From contig CP046179.1 in NCBI GenBank assembly GCA_014075275.1, positions 2,985,932 through 3,049,931 on the forward strand: a stretch of DNA of 64,000 bases, read 5' to 3'. Origin of the DNA: Boseongicola sp. GTDB taxonomy: Bacteria; Pseudomonadota; Alphaproteobacteria; Rhodobacterales; Rhodobacteraceae. Under the pieces are notes generated by a model, which did no database searches, was not told the origin of the DNA, and saw only the letters and a program-made list of their open reading frames with translations. Made by a program: the position numbers and the translations under genes. Below, piece by piece: positions 38,687 to 47,493 of this stretch. Numbering within the stretch: position 1 is the stretch's first letter; each line of letters starts with the position of its first letter.

Positions 38687-39199
38687 TCAGGCTGCCGCGC
38701 GCGCCACCAGCACATCATCAATTTGTTTTTGTGCCGCGATCTCATCGGAGCCGGCGACAACTGCAATCTCGCGAGTCAGGCGTTCGAGGGCTGCTTCATA
38801 AAGCTGACGCTCGGAGTAGCTTTGTTCGCGCTGATCGTCGGCGCGGTGCAAATCACGCACCACTTCGGCGATGGCAATCAGATCACCAGAATTGATCTTT
38901 TGTTCGTATTCCTGTGCGCGGCGCGACCACATGGCTTTTTTCACCCGGGCGCGGCCCTTCAGTGTGGTCATGGCTTTGGACACAACGTCGGGCGACGAGA
39001 GTGTCCGCATACCCACATCGGCGGCTTTGTTGGTTGGAACCCGAAGCGTCATCTTGTCTTTCTCGAAAGAGATCACGAAGAGCTCGAGTGTCAGCCCGGC
39101 GATTTCCTGTTCTTCGATCGACACGATTTGTCCAACCCCATGCGCGGGGTAAACGACAAAATCGTTTGGACGAAATTCCATTTTCTTTGGCTTGCTCAT
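38687..39199 (-). CDS. carD: CarD family transcriptional regulator
   Basis: CarD/CdnL-type protein that binds RNA polymerase beta through its N-terminal Tudor-like domain and stabilises open promoter complexes. The N-terminal DFVVYPAHGVGQI and the later VPTNKAADVGMR are typical; the helical C-terminal half (about 75-165) contains SRRAQEYEQKINSGDL. It is 170 residues. ATG at 39199, with a good vegetative promoter about 150 bases upstream. Convergent with gltB. Confidence 0.94.
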   Translation of the reverse strand: MSKPKKMEFRPNDFVVYPAHGVGQIVSIEEQEIAGLTLELFVISFEKDKMTLRVPTNKAADVGMRTLSSPDVVSKAMTTLKGRARVKKAMWSRRAQEYEQKINSGDLIAIAEVVRDLHRADDQREQSYSERQLYEAALERLTREIAVVAGSDEIAAQKQIDDVLVARAAA

Positions 39200-39346
39200 T
39201 ATAGACTTGTTCCCTTTCAGCCCATTTCAACAGACGACAGAAACACGGCGGGAACACACACATCCTCCCGTCGCCATTTGCTCTGTCGCTGACGCCAACG
39301 AATTGCGGCTGCTAATTTGCCGCTCGTTCACGCTTTATGTCATACA

Positions 39347-39375
39347 AATATAGCAAAAAAATGGCCGTATTCCAA
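39347..39375 (-). promoter_or_regulatory. Predicted sigma-70 promoter of carD
   Basis: On the minus strand TTGGAA (39370-39375) and TATATT (39347-39352) are spaced by 17 bases. This would give a carD leader of about 140 bases. The element is a sequence match only. Confidence 0.5.
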
Positions 39376-39465
39376 GACACATGGTCAATATGCCATGTAA
39401 CGTAGCGGAATTGGTCAAAAAGAGCGGGTGCGGAGCTGTTGTCGGGTGCTCGAAACCGAATCGTT

Positions 39466-39801
39466 TTAGCCGCCTTCGCCTGCATTTTCAGAGAACAAGT
39501 CCATCTTGCCTTCTTTGCCGTCCATTTCGTCGGCGTCGGGCAAGGGGTCTTTCTTGGTGATGATCACCGGCCAGAGCTCGGAATATTTGCGATTGAATTC
39601 GACCCATTTTTCCATATCCGGTTCGGTATCCGGGCGGATGGCATCCACCGGGCACTCGGGTTCGCAGACGCCACAATCGATGCATTCATCCGGATGAATG
39701 ACCAACATGTTCTCGCCTTCATAGAAGCAATCCACCGGACAGACTTCGACGCAGTCGGTGTATTTGCAGGCGATACAATTGTCGTTGACGATATAAGTCA
39801 T
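39466..39801 (-). CDS. fdxA: 7Fe-type ferredoxin FdxA
   Basis: Small electron carrier with one 3Fe-4S and one 4Fe-4S cluster. Cysteines in [18 protein letters not shown] and [15 protein letters not shown] follow the FdxA pattern. The start is the ATG at 39801, giving 111 residues and the family N-terminus MTYIVNDNC. An upstream in-frame start at 39855 would overlap the S4 gene. It lies downstream of the S4 gene with a 50-base gap, the same direction, a common alphaproteobacterial order. Confidence 0.96.
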   Translation of the reverse strand: MTYIVNDNCIACKYTDCVEVCPVDCFYEGENMLVIHPDECIDCGVCEPECPVDAIRPDTEPDMEKWVEFNRKYSELWPVIITKKDPLPDADEMDGKEGKMDLFSENAGEGG

Positions 39802-39851
39802 ATTCGGAGCTCGTGATGTTTGCGACGGTGTGCGTATCGCAGGGTTGAGCC

Positions 39852-40223
39852 TCATTCAAGCGTAGGCGGACCGGAAAGGCGGGCATTGCGGCGATCTTTC
39901 CCGGACGGGCGTCCTTTTCCCTCGTAACGGGGGTTCTTAAGAACCGGGTCCTCGGGCGGGGTGAGATCGGTGTAAAGTGTTCTGGCCTCAGCGGCGGGGC
40001 CGCGTCTGGTTGATAGATGCTCGACACGCACGACGCGAATGCGCCGGGCCTGGGGAAAGGTCAGCGTCGCGCCAACCCGAAGGCCGAAACTGGGTTTCGA
40101 AACGCGATCCCCGTCAATCCGCAGATGCCCTGCAGACACCAGCTTGGTGGCCAGCCCGCGGGTTTTAAAGAACCGCGCGTGCCAGAGCCATTTGTCTATT
40201 CGTTGCGCGGCGGTTTCGGTCAG
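39852..40223 (-). CDS. S4-domain RNA-binding protein with apparent CTG start
   Basis: RNA-binding S4 domain protein of the Hsp15-like group: [20 protein letters not shown] begins about 8 residues in. A basic tail ([14 protein letters not shown]) follows. There is no ATG, GTG or TTG in frame close to the domain. The likely start is CTG at 40223-40221, which overlaps the helicase stop as CTGA (like the usual ATGA), with AAGGA about 8 bases upstream, giving LTETAAQ where relatives have MTE. Otherwise the frame opens only at 40442, deep inside the helicase gene. Hsp15-like proteins handle stalled 50S subunits carrying nascent chains. Confidence 0.82.
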   Translation of the reverse strand: MTETAAQRIDKWLWHARFFKTRGLATKLVSAGHLRIDGDRVSKPSFGLRVGATLTFPQARRIRVVRVEHLSTRRGPAAEARTLYTDLTPPEDPVLKNPRYEGKGRPSGKDRRNARLSGPPTLE

Positions 40224-43054
40224 GAGTTTTTGTCCTTCAGCCCCATCAGCGCCTGAGCGAATGGGTTGTCGGGATCTATCGCCTTTTCCTTGCGCGGTGG
40301 GCGGGCCTCGTATTTGCGAGGCTTGTTGCCGTGATCGCCTTTGCCGCGCGGTTTGCCTTTGCCCTTTGGTTTCCCGCCAGCTTTGCCTTGCGGGCGACCG
40401 CCCTGACGTTGCTGTTGCTGGCGTGTGCGGTTGCCGCCCCACGTGAAGGTGTAGAAGACTTCAGGTTCGGGTTCAGATTCAGATCCAGGTTGCTGGGCGG
40501 CGTCGGCGGGTTCTGGCTGCGAGTCTGCAGCTGCCTCTGATTTGGCCGATTCTTGAGATGGTTCCATTTCCGATGGCGTCGCAACTTCTGCCTCGGTGGC
40601 CGCATTTTCGGGTGCTGCTTCCGCAGAAGGTGCAGCATCATCCGCTGGTGCAGTCCCAACGACGGGTTCAGGTCGCGCTTTTTCGCGCTCGCCGCGCTGT
40701 GCGCTGTAGCCCAGACCCTCCATCAGATTGGCGAATTGCTCGAGCGTCATGCCGGTGATCGACAACATGTCGGCGTTGCCTTCAAAACCGCCGCGCGAGT
40801 CCTCTTTTCGCAGCATATCGGCAAGGCGCTCCAGCATATCGATACGAATCGCCCGATCACCCGCAGCCTTGTAGCCAGCCATCAAGGCATGGTCGGCGGC
40901 GGCATCCTTGTTTGTTGGGATTGTGACCAACCCAGGCGGGGGGCTTTCTGGGAATTCGTCTAACTGGTTCGTCAAAGCCCAAAGAACCAATCTGAGGCGC
41001 GTGGGGGCTGGTTTCAGCAAAAGCGGCATGAAGACAGTGAACTGGCCAAAGCGTACGCCATGTTTACGCAGAACACCACGGGTTTCCTGATCTAGCGCTT
41101 TGACGTCATCCGCGACTTTGCGTCGATCGACCACGCCCAGGGCTTCGATCATTCTATAGCCAAAGCCACGGGCGAGGCCAGTCAGGGTCTCGTCGCGCTG
41201 GATGTTCAACAGGGGCTCGAAAAGCGAGGAAACGCGCCGGTCGATATAGTGTTGAAGGCGACGTTTCACCTTATCTGCAACGTCAGTGCCGGCTTCATCG
41301 TCAACAAAAGCGGTTACCTGCGGCTTCAGGGGGTCATCCCCGGCAACCAGTTTACCGACGGCGTGTTCGCCCCACATCAGGCCACCCTGATCGGTAAAGT
41401 CCATTTCGGTGTCCGGCGCGTTATAGATCCGGTCGGCGCGCAAGTGGAATTCTGGCTGCAATGCCTGGATTGCAGCTGAGCGGATGGTTTTGGCTTCGTC
41501 GCCTGTTGCGGATGCATCCTGGTGGAAGCGGAACCCCTCTAGCCGTCCGACGAATTGGTCTTCGACGGTGACTTCACCTTTATCGTTAACTTTGGCCACC
41601 AGGCCCTCCTTTTGCTTCAACCGGCGAAGCAGAACAGACGTCCGCCGGTCGACAAATCGTTGTGTGAGCGCCGCGTGCAGCGCATCTGACAGGCGGTCTT
41701 CTACAGCGCGCGTGGCGTTCCGCCAATGCGTTTCGTCAATACACCACCCGTTTCGCTGCGCCACATAGGTCCATGTGCGGATATATGCCAATCTTTTGGA
41801 CAATGCGTCGATATCGCCATCAGTTCGGTCAATGCTCTTGATCTGGCGCGCCAGCCAGTCGTCCGGCACCCGGCTATATTCGTGCAGGAAGCCGAAGATA
41901 CGTTCGAGAAGTTGCGCATGTTCCTGATGGCTGATGCCGCGAAAATCGGGAATGCGGCAGACGTCCCACAACAGTTTGACCGAATTGCCATCGCTTGCGC
42001 GGGCGCGAACCTCGGCCGTTTCAGCCAGGGATTTCAGAACCATCAGGTCGTCGGCTTCGCGGGCGCGCACCAGGTTTTCGTCGGAGGTCGTTTCTTCCAG
42101 TGACGCGATCAGGGCATCGATTGTTCCGAAACTCAGCACGGTGTTGCGCCATTGCAGTTTCTTGATGGGGGTAAAGCTGTGGCTGGTGATGGCGTCGACC
42201 GTTTGATCATGCAGAGGCGGGGCATCGCCGGTAACGCCGAATGTTCCAGGGGTCATATAGCGACCTGCGCGGCCCGCGATCTGTGCCAGTTCGTTGGGTT
42301 GCAATGCGCGCATACGGCGGCCGTCGAATTTGCTGAGACCGGAAAAGGCGACATGGGCAATATCGAGGTTTAGCCCCATGCCGATCGCATCGGTGGCAAC
42401 CAGGTAATCTACATCGCCGTTTTGATACATCTCGACCTGAGCATTGCGGGTGCGGGGGCTGAGAGCGCCCATGACCACTGCTGCCCCGCCTTTTTGGCGG
42501 CGAAGGAGTTCGGCGATGGCGTAGACGTTTTCGACAGAAAACCCAACAATTGCGGCGCGGGCGGGCATGCGGCTGATTTTGCGGGACCCGGTGTAAGTCA
42601 GCTCACTAAAGCGCTCGCGGTAGAGGAACTGGGCTTTGGGAACCTGCGCGGCAATGGCAGACCGCATGGTGTCCGATCCCATGAACAACGTTTCGTGTTG
42701 GCCGCGCGCATGCAGCAAGCGATCAGTGAAGACGTGGCCGCGTTCGGGGTCAGCGCAAAGCTGGATTTCGTCGATGGCGACAAAATCGGCCCCCATGCCA
42801 TCCGGCATAGCTTCGGTGGTACAGACCCAGTATTGAGCGCGTGCGGGCACGATCCGCTCTTCGCCCGTTACGAGAGCAACAACGGATGGGCCGCGAATGG
42901 CGACGATGCGGTCATAGACTTCGCGGGCCAACAGACGCAGGGGCAGCCCAATGATCCCGGTGCGATGGGCCAGCATACGCTCTATGGCGTAATGGGTTTT
43001 GCCGGTGTTGGTGGGGCCAAGAACCGCGACGATGCGGCCGTCAGACAGGGTCAT
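40220..43054 (-). CDS. SUV3-like superfamily II RNA helicase with long low-complexity tail
   Basis: ATP-dependent helicase resembling mitochondrial SUV3. Walker A is GPTNTGKT (residues 13-20), the Walker B is DEIQ (95-98) and motif VI is QIAGRAGR (about 260). SUV3 works with exonucleases in RNA turnover; bacterial partners are unknown. At 944 residues it carries a C-terminal extension from about 750: first acidic and Ala/Pro/Glu-rich, then QQQQRQGG and a Lys/Gly/Arg-rich run, probably disordered and RNA-binding. ATG at 43054. It is coupled to the S4 RNA-binding gene, which supports an RNA role. Confidence 0.92.
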   Translation of the reverse strand: MTLSDGRIVAVLGPTNTGKTHYAIERMLAHRTGIIGLPLRLLAREVYDRIVAIRGPSVVALVTGEERIVPARAQYWVCTTEAMPDGMGADFVAIDEIQLCADPERGHVFTDRLLHARGQHETLFMGSDTMRSAIAAQVPKAQFLYRERFSELTYTGSRKISRMPARAAIVGFSVENVYAIAELLRRQKGGAAVVMGALSPRTRNAQVEMYQNGDVDYLVATDAIGMGLNLDIAHVAFSGLSKFDGRRMRALQPNELAQIAGRAGRYMTPGTFGVTGDAPPLHDQTVDAITSHSFTPIKKLQWRNTVLSFGTIDALIASLEETTSDENLVRAREADDLMVLKSLAETAEVRARASDGNSVKLLWDVCRIPDFRGISHQEHAQLLERIFGFLHEYSRVPDDWLARQIKSIDRTDGDIDALSKRLAYIRTWTYVAQRNGWCIDETHWRNATRAVEDRLSDALHAALTQRFVDRRTSVLLRRLKQKEGLVAKVNDKGEVTVEDQFVGRLEGFRFHQDASATGDEAKTIRSAAIQALQPEFHLRADRIYNAPDTEMDFTDQGGLMWGEHAVGKLVAGDDPLKPQVTAFVDDEAGTDVADKVKRRLQHYIDRRVSSLFEPLLNIQRDETLTGLARGFGYRMIEALGVVDRRKVADDVKALDQETRGVLRKHGVRFGQFTVFMPLLLKPAPTRLRLVLWALTNQLDEFPESPPPGLVTIPTNKDAAADHALMAGYKAAGDRAIRIDMLERLADMLRKEDSRGGFEGNADMLSITGMTLEQFANLMEGLGYSAQRGEREKARPEPVVGTAPADDAAPSAEAAPENAATEAEVATPSEMEPSQESAKSEAAADSQPEPADAAQQPGSESEPEPEVFYTFTWGGNRTRQQQQRQGGRPQGKAGGKPKGKGKPRGKGDHGNKPRKYEARPPRKEKAIDPDNPFAQALMGLKDKNS

Positions 43055-43423
43055 AAGGGTCCTATCAGTGTCAGAACGTTCACGTTAAAGCGGATGTTGG
43101 CCAATTGGGCAAGGCAGGTTTCGACGCCTACCGGCGCCGAGGTGGGGCCACGCCCTGTCGGGCGCGGCCATTTCATTTCTTTGGGGGCTCTGCCCCGCTC
43201 GCGAAGCGAGCGCCCCGGAGTATTTTTGCCAGAAAGAAGGTTGATTTTTTGATGTGGAGGGTGGCTGTTTTGGATCACAGGAGGCGAGTAATCAGGTGCA
43301 TTTCTGCGAGCTGTTTCTGAATTGGCGATAATGGGAGGGGGCGAAGGCCATACTGATGCCACATTTGTGCCGTAGAAAAGTCTGGTTACGGCGTGTTTTG
43401 CCACAAAGATACCAGAGTTGGTT
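43055..43423. other. Intergenic region with hairpins and repeat copy 2
   Basis: About 370 bases upstream of the helicase. It contains two GC-rich hairpins, GGGGC-TCT-GCCCC (43184-43196) and GCTCGC-GAA-GCGAGC (43197-43211), and then the repeat unit described separately. The helicase promoter must lie on the left side. No gene is convincing here. Confidence 0.5.
43215..43239. repeat. Conserved 25-base intergenic repeat, copy 2
   Basis: CCGGAGTATTTTT, then G, then CCAGAAAGAAG. It matches copy 1 (38589-38613) at 24 of 25 positions in the same orientation and is again directly preceded by GC-rich hairpins. The two copies are 4.6 kb apart in unrelated gene contexts. Confidence 0.75.
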
Positions 43424-43648
43424 ATGAGTAAGAATTGTACATTCAAGAATTGCCGCGAAGTTGGGCGTTGCTTGCTGGGAGATGTGTCGCCATGTCCCGA
43501 CTTTAAGCTTCACGACATCATAGATATGGACCTGGCTGAAGAACGGGCGCGCAAGCGTCGTTTGGCCAGAAGTTTTGTGCGTCTGGATTCGAAGCACGAT
43601 CTGGCCAATGTCGCATCCCAACCGCGGCGGGCCACCGCAAGCGCCTGA
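43424..43648 (+). CDS. Possible small cysteine-rich protein
   Basis: An open frame of 74 residues beginning at ATG 43424. The first 27 residues hold four cysteines (CTFKNC, GRC, SPCPDF) that could bind a metal; the rest is basic with a DLAEERARKRRLARS helix. No signal peptide or known family. The ribosome-binding site is poor. It could be a genuine small zinc protein or a chance frame; the regular cysteine pattern favours the former slightly. Confidence 0.4.
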   Translation: MSKNCTFKNCREVGRCLLGDVSPCPDFKLHDIIDMDLAEERARKRRLARSFVRLDSKHDLANVASQPRRATASA

Positions 43649-43667
43649 GTAAGTTGTCGCGCGGGTG

Positions 43668-44225
43668 TTAGCTGCTTTCGTCTTCGATCAGGGCCTTGAT
43701 AATGGCTTTGGCGCTGTCGCTGTTCCATTCGGCGTCGCCGCGCATGCGGGCAATCTCCTGACCTTCGGGGTTCAGGATCAGCGTGATCGGAAGGCCGAAG
43801 ACACCGGAATCACGGCCCAGTGCTGATTTGGGGTCCAGATACTTGGGTAGATTTTCCACACCGATTTCATCGAAGAACCGGTCAATCGCGGGCACAGGAT
43901 TCCGGCCTGTGGCAATGGTGACAACTTCGAAGTCGTCGCCGCCAAATTCATCCTGAAGTTCGGCCAGTTGCGGCATTTCTTTGCGGCAAGGCGCACACCA
44001 CGTGGCCCAGAAGTTCACCAGCACGTATTTGCCTTTGAAATCGGCCAGGGTCATTTCGGCCCCGGCAGGATCCGTAAAGGCAACCTCTGACACCGGCTGC
44101 GCCTCGGAAAACCGCAGTTTCTTCATCGTACCTTCCCGCAGGCTTTCCGCCTTGGCAATATCTGCCTGCGCGGTGTTTGCACCAAGGGCGAGGGCCGTGT
44201 AGAGGACGGCAAGAAGATAACGCAT
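43668..44225 (-). CDS. TlpA-like periplasmic thioredoxin-fold protein
   Basis: Exported disulfide reductase of the TlpA/ResA type. A signal peptide ([20 protein letters not shown]) precedes a thioredoxin fold with the active site WCAPC in [16 protein letters not shown] and the cis-proline segment FGLPITLIL. It is 185 residues from the ATG at 44225; a longer frame to 44384 would run into argH. Such proteins keep cysteines reduced for cytochrome or copper-site assembly. It is divergent from argH with only 24 bases between start codons. Confidence 0.93.
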   Translation of the reverse strand: MRYLLAVLYTALALGANTAQADIAKAESLREGTMKKLRFSEAQPVSEVAFTDPAGAEMTLADFKGKYVLVNFWATWCAPCRKEMPQLAELQDEFGGDDFEVVTIATGRNPVPAIDRFFDEIGVENLPKYLDPKSALGRDSGVFGLPITLILNPEGQEIARMRGDAEWNSDSAKAIIKALIEDESS

Positions 44226-44249
44226 GGGTCCCTCCGAAGGACGAATACT

Positions 44250-45638
44250 ATGACCGACAACGCAAATTCGATGTGGGGCGGCCGCTTTGCCGCCGGGCCA
44301 GACGCGATCATGGAGGCGATTAATGCCTCGATCGGGTTCGATCGGCGACTTGCGCGACAAGACATCGAGGGCTCGCGCGCCCATGCCGCCATGTTGGCTG
44401 CCACAGGCATTATTGAACCTAGCGATGCCGAGGTGATCCGGGAAGGTCTGCTCACGGTCTTGTCAGAGATTGAAGGCGGAACGTTTCAGTATTCCACGGC
44501 GCTGGAAGACATTCATATGAACGTCGAGGCGCGTCTTCGCGAATTAATTGGCGAGCCTGCGGGGCGTTTGCACACAGCGCGCAGCCGAAATGACCAGGTT
44601 GCGTTGGATTTCCGCATGTGGGTGCGCGACCAATGCGATGCTGCTGTCACGGGGATTGCTGCGTTGCAGAAGGCACTTTTGGTGCAGGCCGAGGCCGGGG
44701 CCGATTGGGTTATGCCTGGATTTACCCACTTGCAGACCGCCCAACCTGTAACATGGGGTCATCACATGATGGCCTATGTCGAGATGCTGGGGCGGGATTT
44801 GGGCCGGTTTTCTGACGCGCGGGCGCGCATGAACGAATCGCCTTTGGGTACTGCAGCTTTGGCGGGGACGTCGTTCCCGATTGACCGCGAGATGACGGCT
44901 AAGGCGCTTCGGTTTGATCGCCCTGCCGCAAATTCATTGGATGCGGTGGCAGACCGGGATTTCGCGCTGGAATTTCTGGCCGCGTCCTCCATTTGCGCGA
45001 TGCATTTAAGCCGTTTCGCCGAAGAACTGGTGATCTGGTCGTCGGCGCAGTTTCGCTTTGTGGCCATGTCGGACCGGTTCTCGACCGGGTCGTCCATCAT
45101 GCCGCAAAAGAAGAACCCGGATGCCGCCGAACTGGTGCGCGCCAAGATCGGGCGGATTCTGGGGGCGACGGTTGGGCTGTTCACGGTGATGAAAGGTCTG
45201 CCGCTGACTTATTCCAAGGACATGCAAGAAGACAAAGAACAGGTCTTTGATGCCGCTGATAATCTTATGCTAGCGCTGGCTGCCATGGAGGGCATGGTGC
45301 GCGATATGTCGGGTAACCCAGAGGCGCTGCGCGCTGCGGCTTCAAGTGGATTTTCAACCGCGACTGATCTGGCAGACTGGTTAGTCCGCGAGGCTGGATT
45401 GCCATTCCGTGAAGCACATCATGTAACCGGCAGCCTTGTGGCTTTGGCAGAAGCCGAGGGCAAAGACCTGCCGGATCTGAACCTGAATCAGATGAATTCC
45501 GCGCATGAAAGCATCACGGATGGGATTTATGATGTGCTGGGCGTAGACAACTCGGTCAGAAGCCGCACATCTTATGGCGGAACCGCGCCGGATCAGGTGC
45601 GGGCACAGATCACCCTCTGGAAGGAGCGCTTGGCATGA
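44250..45638 (+). CDS. argH: Argininosuccinate lyase
   Basis: Last enzyme of arginine synthesis, cleaving argininosuccinate to arginine and fumarate. The fumarase-superfamily signature [12 protein letters not shown] (about residue 279) and the substrate motif [12 protein letters not shown] (about 110) are intact. 462 residues, standard. ATG at 44250 with GAAGGA upstream. It heads a chain of overlapping genes: its stop overlaps the first small lipoprotein start as ATGA. Confidence 0.98.
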   Translation: MTDNANSMWGGRFAAGPDAIMEAINASIGFDRRLARQDIEGSRAHAAMLAATGIIEPSDAEVIREGLLTVLSEIEGGTFQYSTALEDIHMNVEARLRELIGEPAGRLHTARSRNDQVALDFRMWVRDQCDAAVTGIAALQKALLVQAEAGADWVMPGFTHLQTAQPVTWGHHMMAYVEMLGRDLGRFSDARARMNESPLGTAALAGTSFPIDREMTAKALRFDRPAANSLDAVADRDFALEFLAASSICAMHLSRFAEELVIWSSAQFRFVAMSDRFSTGSSIMPQKKNPDAAELVRAKIGRILGATVGLFTVMKGLPLTYSKDMQEDKEQVFDAADNLMLALAAMEGMVRDMSGNPEALRAAASSGFSTATDLADWLVREAGLPFREAHHVTGSLVALAEAEGKDLPDLNLNQMNSAHESITDGIYDVLGVDNSVRSRTSYGGTAPDQVRAQITLWKERLA

Positions 45639-45787
45639 AGAAACTGGCAATTTTGGCCATTCTGGCCCTGACGGCCTGTGAGAACCCGCAGTTAGGTATT
45701 GGCGCGACCTTCTCTGGTAGCGGAGTCAGCGTTTCACCGTCGGTTTCCGGCGACGTTGGCAATGCGACGGTTACGGTCAGCGGATGA
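45635..45787 (+). CDS. Tiny lipoprotein after argH (first)
   Basis: A 50-residue product from the ATG that overlaps the argH stop (ATGA). The signal [12 protein letters not shown] ends in a lipobox LTAC with Cys15, so the mature lipoprotein has only 36 residues, rich in Gly, Ser and Val. Its position resembles the small lipoprotein genes next to argH in other proteobacteria, some of which are LptM-like LPS translocon chaperones; this equivalence is unproven here. Its stop overlaps the next start (ATGA). Confidence 0.75.
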   Translation: MKKLAILAILALTACENPQLGIGATFSGSGVSVSPSVSGDVGNATVTVSG

Positions 45788-45915
45788 CACGCTTTTTCGC
45801 CCTGATGCTGATTCTCACGGTGGCCGCCTGCGGCGCCGATGGCCCGCCGGAGCCTGTTGAGGGCGGGATTCAGGTGTCTGCCGAAGCGAAGATCGGCGTT
45901 AAGGGATCGTTCTGA
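45784..45915 (+). CDS. Tiny lipoprotein after argH (second, possibly LptM-like)
   Basis: A 43-residue product with signal FFALMLILTVAAC and lipobox VAAC (Cys16), leaving a 28-residue mature peptide starting CGADGPPEP. The Pro-rich start after Cys is reminiscent of the argH-linked LptM-like lipoproteins, which help mature the LPS translocon; lptC, lptA and lptB lie just downstream. The start overlaps the previous stop (ATGA) and its own stop overlaps the next ATG by one base. Confidence 0.75.
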   Translation: MTRFFALMLILTVAACGADGPPEPVEGGIQVSAEAKIGVKGSF

Positions 45916-46232
45916 TGTCGCCCCTTAGGATGGCATATCTGGGCCTGGCGATCTGGGGCGCGATCCATCCAATGTATTATTTCATTGCCTATATGCGCGA
46001 AACCGGCACCGGTTTGGGTGGCCTGATTGATGCCTGGTATGTCAATGCTTCGACCACCGGCCTGACCTGGGATCTGACGATTGCCGCGATTGCGCTGACG
46101 GTTTGGGTCATTGCCGAAACGCTGGTGCGCAAGAACTGGTCGGCGCTGTGGGGAATTCCCGCGACATGGTGCATTGGCGTCAGCTGCGGGCTGCCGCTTT
46201 ATCTTTTCCTTCGGACCCGGAATGTGGACTGA
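45915..46232 (+). CDS. DUF2834 family small membrane protein
   Basis: A 105-residue membrane protein with three hydrophobic segments: AYLGLAIWGAIHPMYYFIAY, LTIAAIALTVWVIAETLV and WGIPATWCIGVSCGLPLYLF. The pattern fits the DUF2834 family, whose function is unknown. Translationally coupled to the lipoprotein before it (TGATG). Three bases separate it from the RNase D gene. Confidence 0.82.
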   Translation: MSPLRMAYLGLAIWGAIHPMYYFIAYMRETGTGLGGLIDAWYVNASTTGLTWDLTIAAIALTVWVIAETLVRKNWSALWGIPATWCIGVSCGLPLYLFLRTRNVD

Positions 46233-46235
46233 GAC

Positions 46236-46847
46236 ATGACGAATACGCTTTACCAACGTGACCTACCTGACGATCTGGACCTTGGCGATATGGTTGCCAT
46301 TGATTGCGAAACGATGGGGTTGAACCCGCATCGTGACCGCTTGTGTCTGGTGCAATTGTCTTCGGGCGACGGCAACGCGCACTTGGTGCAGATCGAAAAG
46401 GGGCAGGCGAGTGCGCCCAATTTGGAGCGTCTGCTGACCGATCCCAAGGTTCTGAAGCTGTTTCACTTTGGCCGCTTTGATATTGCCGCCATGTATCACG
46501 CATTTGGCGCGCTGACTGCGCCAGTTTACTGCACTAAGATCGCTTCGAAAATGGTGCGGACCTATACGGACCGACATGGATTGAAGAACCTGTTGGACGA
46601 GCTTTTGAAGGTCGATATCTCGAAATTGCAGCAGATGAGCGACTGGGGAGCGGAAACGCTTACCGACGCACAATTGGCGTATGCGGCATCAGATGTTTTG
46701 TATCTGCATGCGTTGCGAGACAAGCTGAACCGGCGCTTGGAGCGTGAAGGTCGCATGGACCTGGCGGAAGCGGCATTCGAGTTTCTGCCAACCCGTGCCC
46801 GGCTGGATCTTGCCGGTTGGCCCGAGATAGACATCTTCGCGCATTAG
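46236..46847 (+). CDS. RNase D-like 3'-5' exoribonuclease (short form)
   Basis: DEDDy-type exonuclease. Motif I is AIDCETMGL, motif II HFGRFDIAAM and motif III YAASDVLYL, holding the four acidic residues and the tyrosine. At 203 residues it lacks the HRDC domains of full-length RNase D, as usual in this alphaproteobacterial lineage. These enzymes trim RNA 3' ends. It lies just upstream of lptC, a conserved order. Confidence 0.93.
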   Translation: MTNTLYQRDLPDDLDLGDMVAIDCETMGLNPHRDRLCLVQLSSGDGNAHLVQIEKGQASAPNLERLLTDPKVLKLFHFGRFDIAAMYHAFGALTAPVYCTKIASKMVRTYTDRHGLKNLLDELLKVDISKLQQMSDWGAETLTDAQLAYAASDVLYLHALRDKLNRRLEREGRMDLAEAAFEFLPTRARLDLAGWPEIDIFAH

Positions 46848-46861
46848 ACAAAAGGGCTTAT

Positions 46862-47479
46862 ATGCCCCTTATGGCGAGTGTCGAAAACGCATATTCCCGG
46901 TTTGTTTACTGGATGAAGGTCCTACTGCCTTTGGCGGCGCTGGCGATTTTGTCGACGCTGTTTTTGGTGGCCGAGTCGCTGGATCCGAACAGGGCCATTC
47001 CATTTGCAGAAGTCGACGTTGAAGCCATTTTGCGGGACCAAGGTATAACTGCGCCTTCCTTTGGCGGCATGACCGAAGACGGGGCGGAGATTACTTTGGG
47101 TGCTGCTGCGATACGACCTGTAACAGAGAACGGGACTACGCAATTTCGGGGCACCGAACTGGCTGCGTTGATCAATCTGCCCAATGGCACCAGCATCGCA
47201 ATCGACAGTCCGGTTGGTTTGATTGACCCCAAGGCACAACTTGTCACGTTGGAAGGTGGCGCGGAACTTGCCAGCAGTTTGGGCTATTTCGTGCGTACTG
47301 AACGCCTTGTGACCAGTTTCGGCGATGTGCAAGCAACGGCTAATACGAGGGTCACGGCGACCGGCCCAGGCGGTGATCTGGTTGCGGGCGCAATGACGCT
47401 TGAGCAACGCCCTGCCGATGGCAGTTATCTTCTTGTTTTCAATGAGGGTGTGCGGCTGGTATACCACCCGCAACCCTAG
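46862..47479 (+). CDS. lptC: LPS export protein LptC
   Basis: Bitopic membrane protein of the Lpt bridge that receives lipopolysaccharide from LptBFG and passes it to LptA. One N-terminal helix (VLLPLAALAILSTLFLVAE) precedes a beta-jellyroll periplasmic domain. 205 residues. The ATG at 46862 is chosen; ATG 46871 is equally possible. It ends overlapping the first possible start of lptA. Confidence 0.9.
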   Translation: MPLMASVENAYSRFVYWMKVLLPLAALAILSTLFLVAESLDPNRAIPFAEVDVEAILRDQGITAPSFGGMTEDGAEITLGAAAIRPVTENGTTQFRGTELAALINLPNGTSIAIDSPVGLIDPKAQLVTLEGGAELASSLGYFVRTERLVTSFGDVQATANTRVTATGPGGDLVAGAMTLEQRPADGSYLLVFNEGVRLVYHPQP

Positions 47480-47493
47480 TGGAGCCTATTTAC

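Noticed and set aside
42422-43252. 276-codon open frame antisense to the helicase
   Set aside because: Covers the conserved Walker A and B region of the helicase on the other strand and extends into the hairpin/repeat region; no ribosome-binding site or domain.
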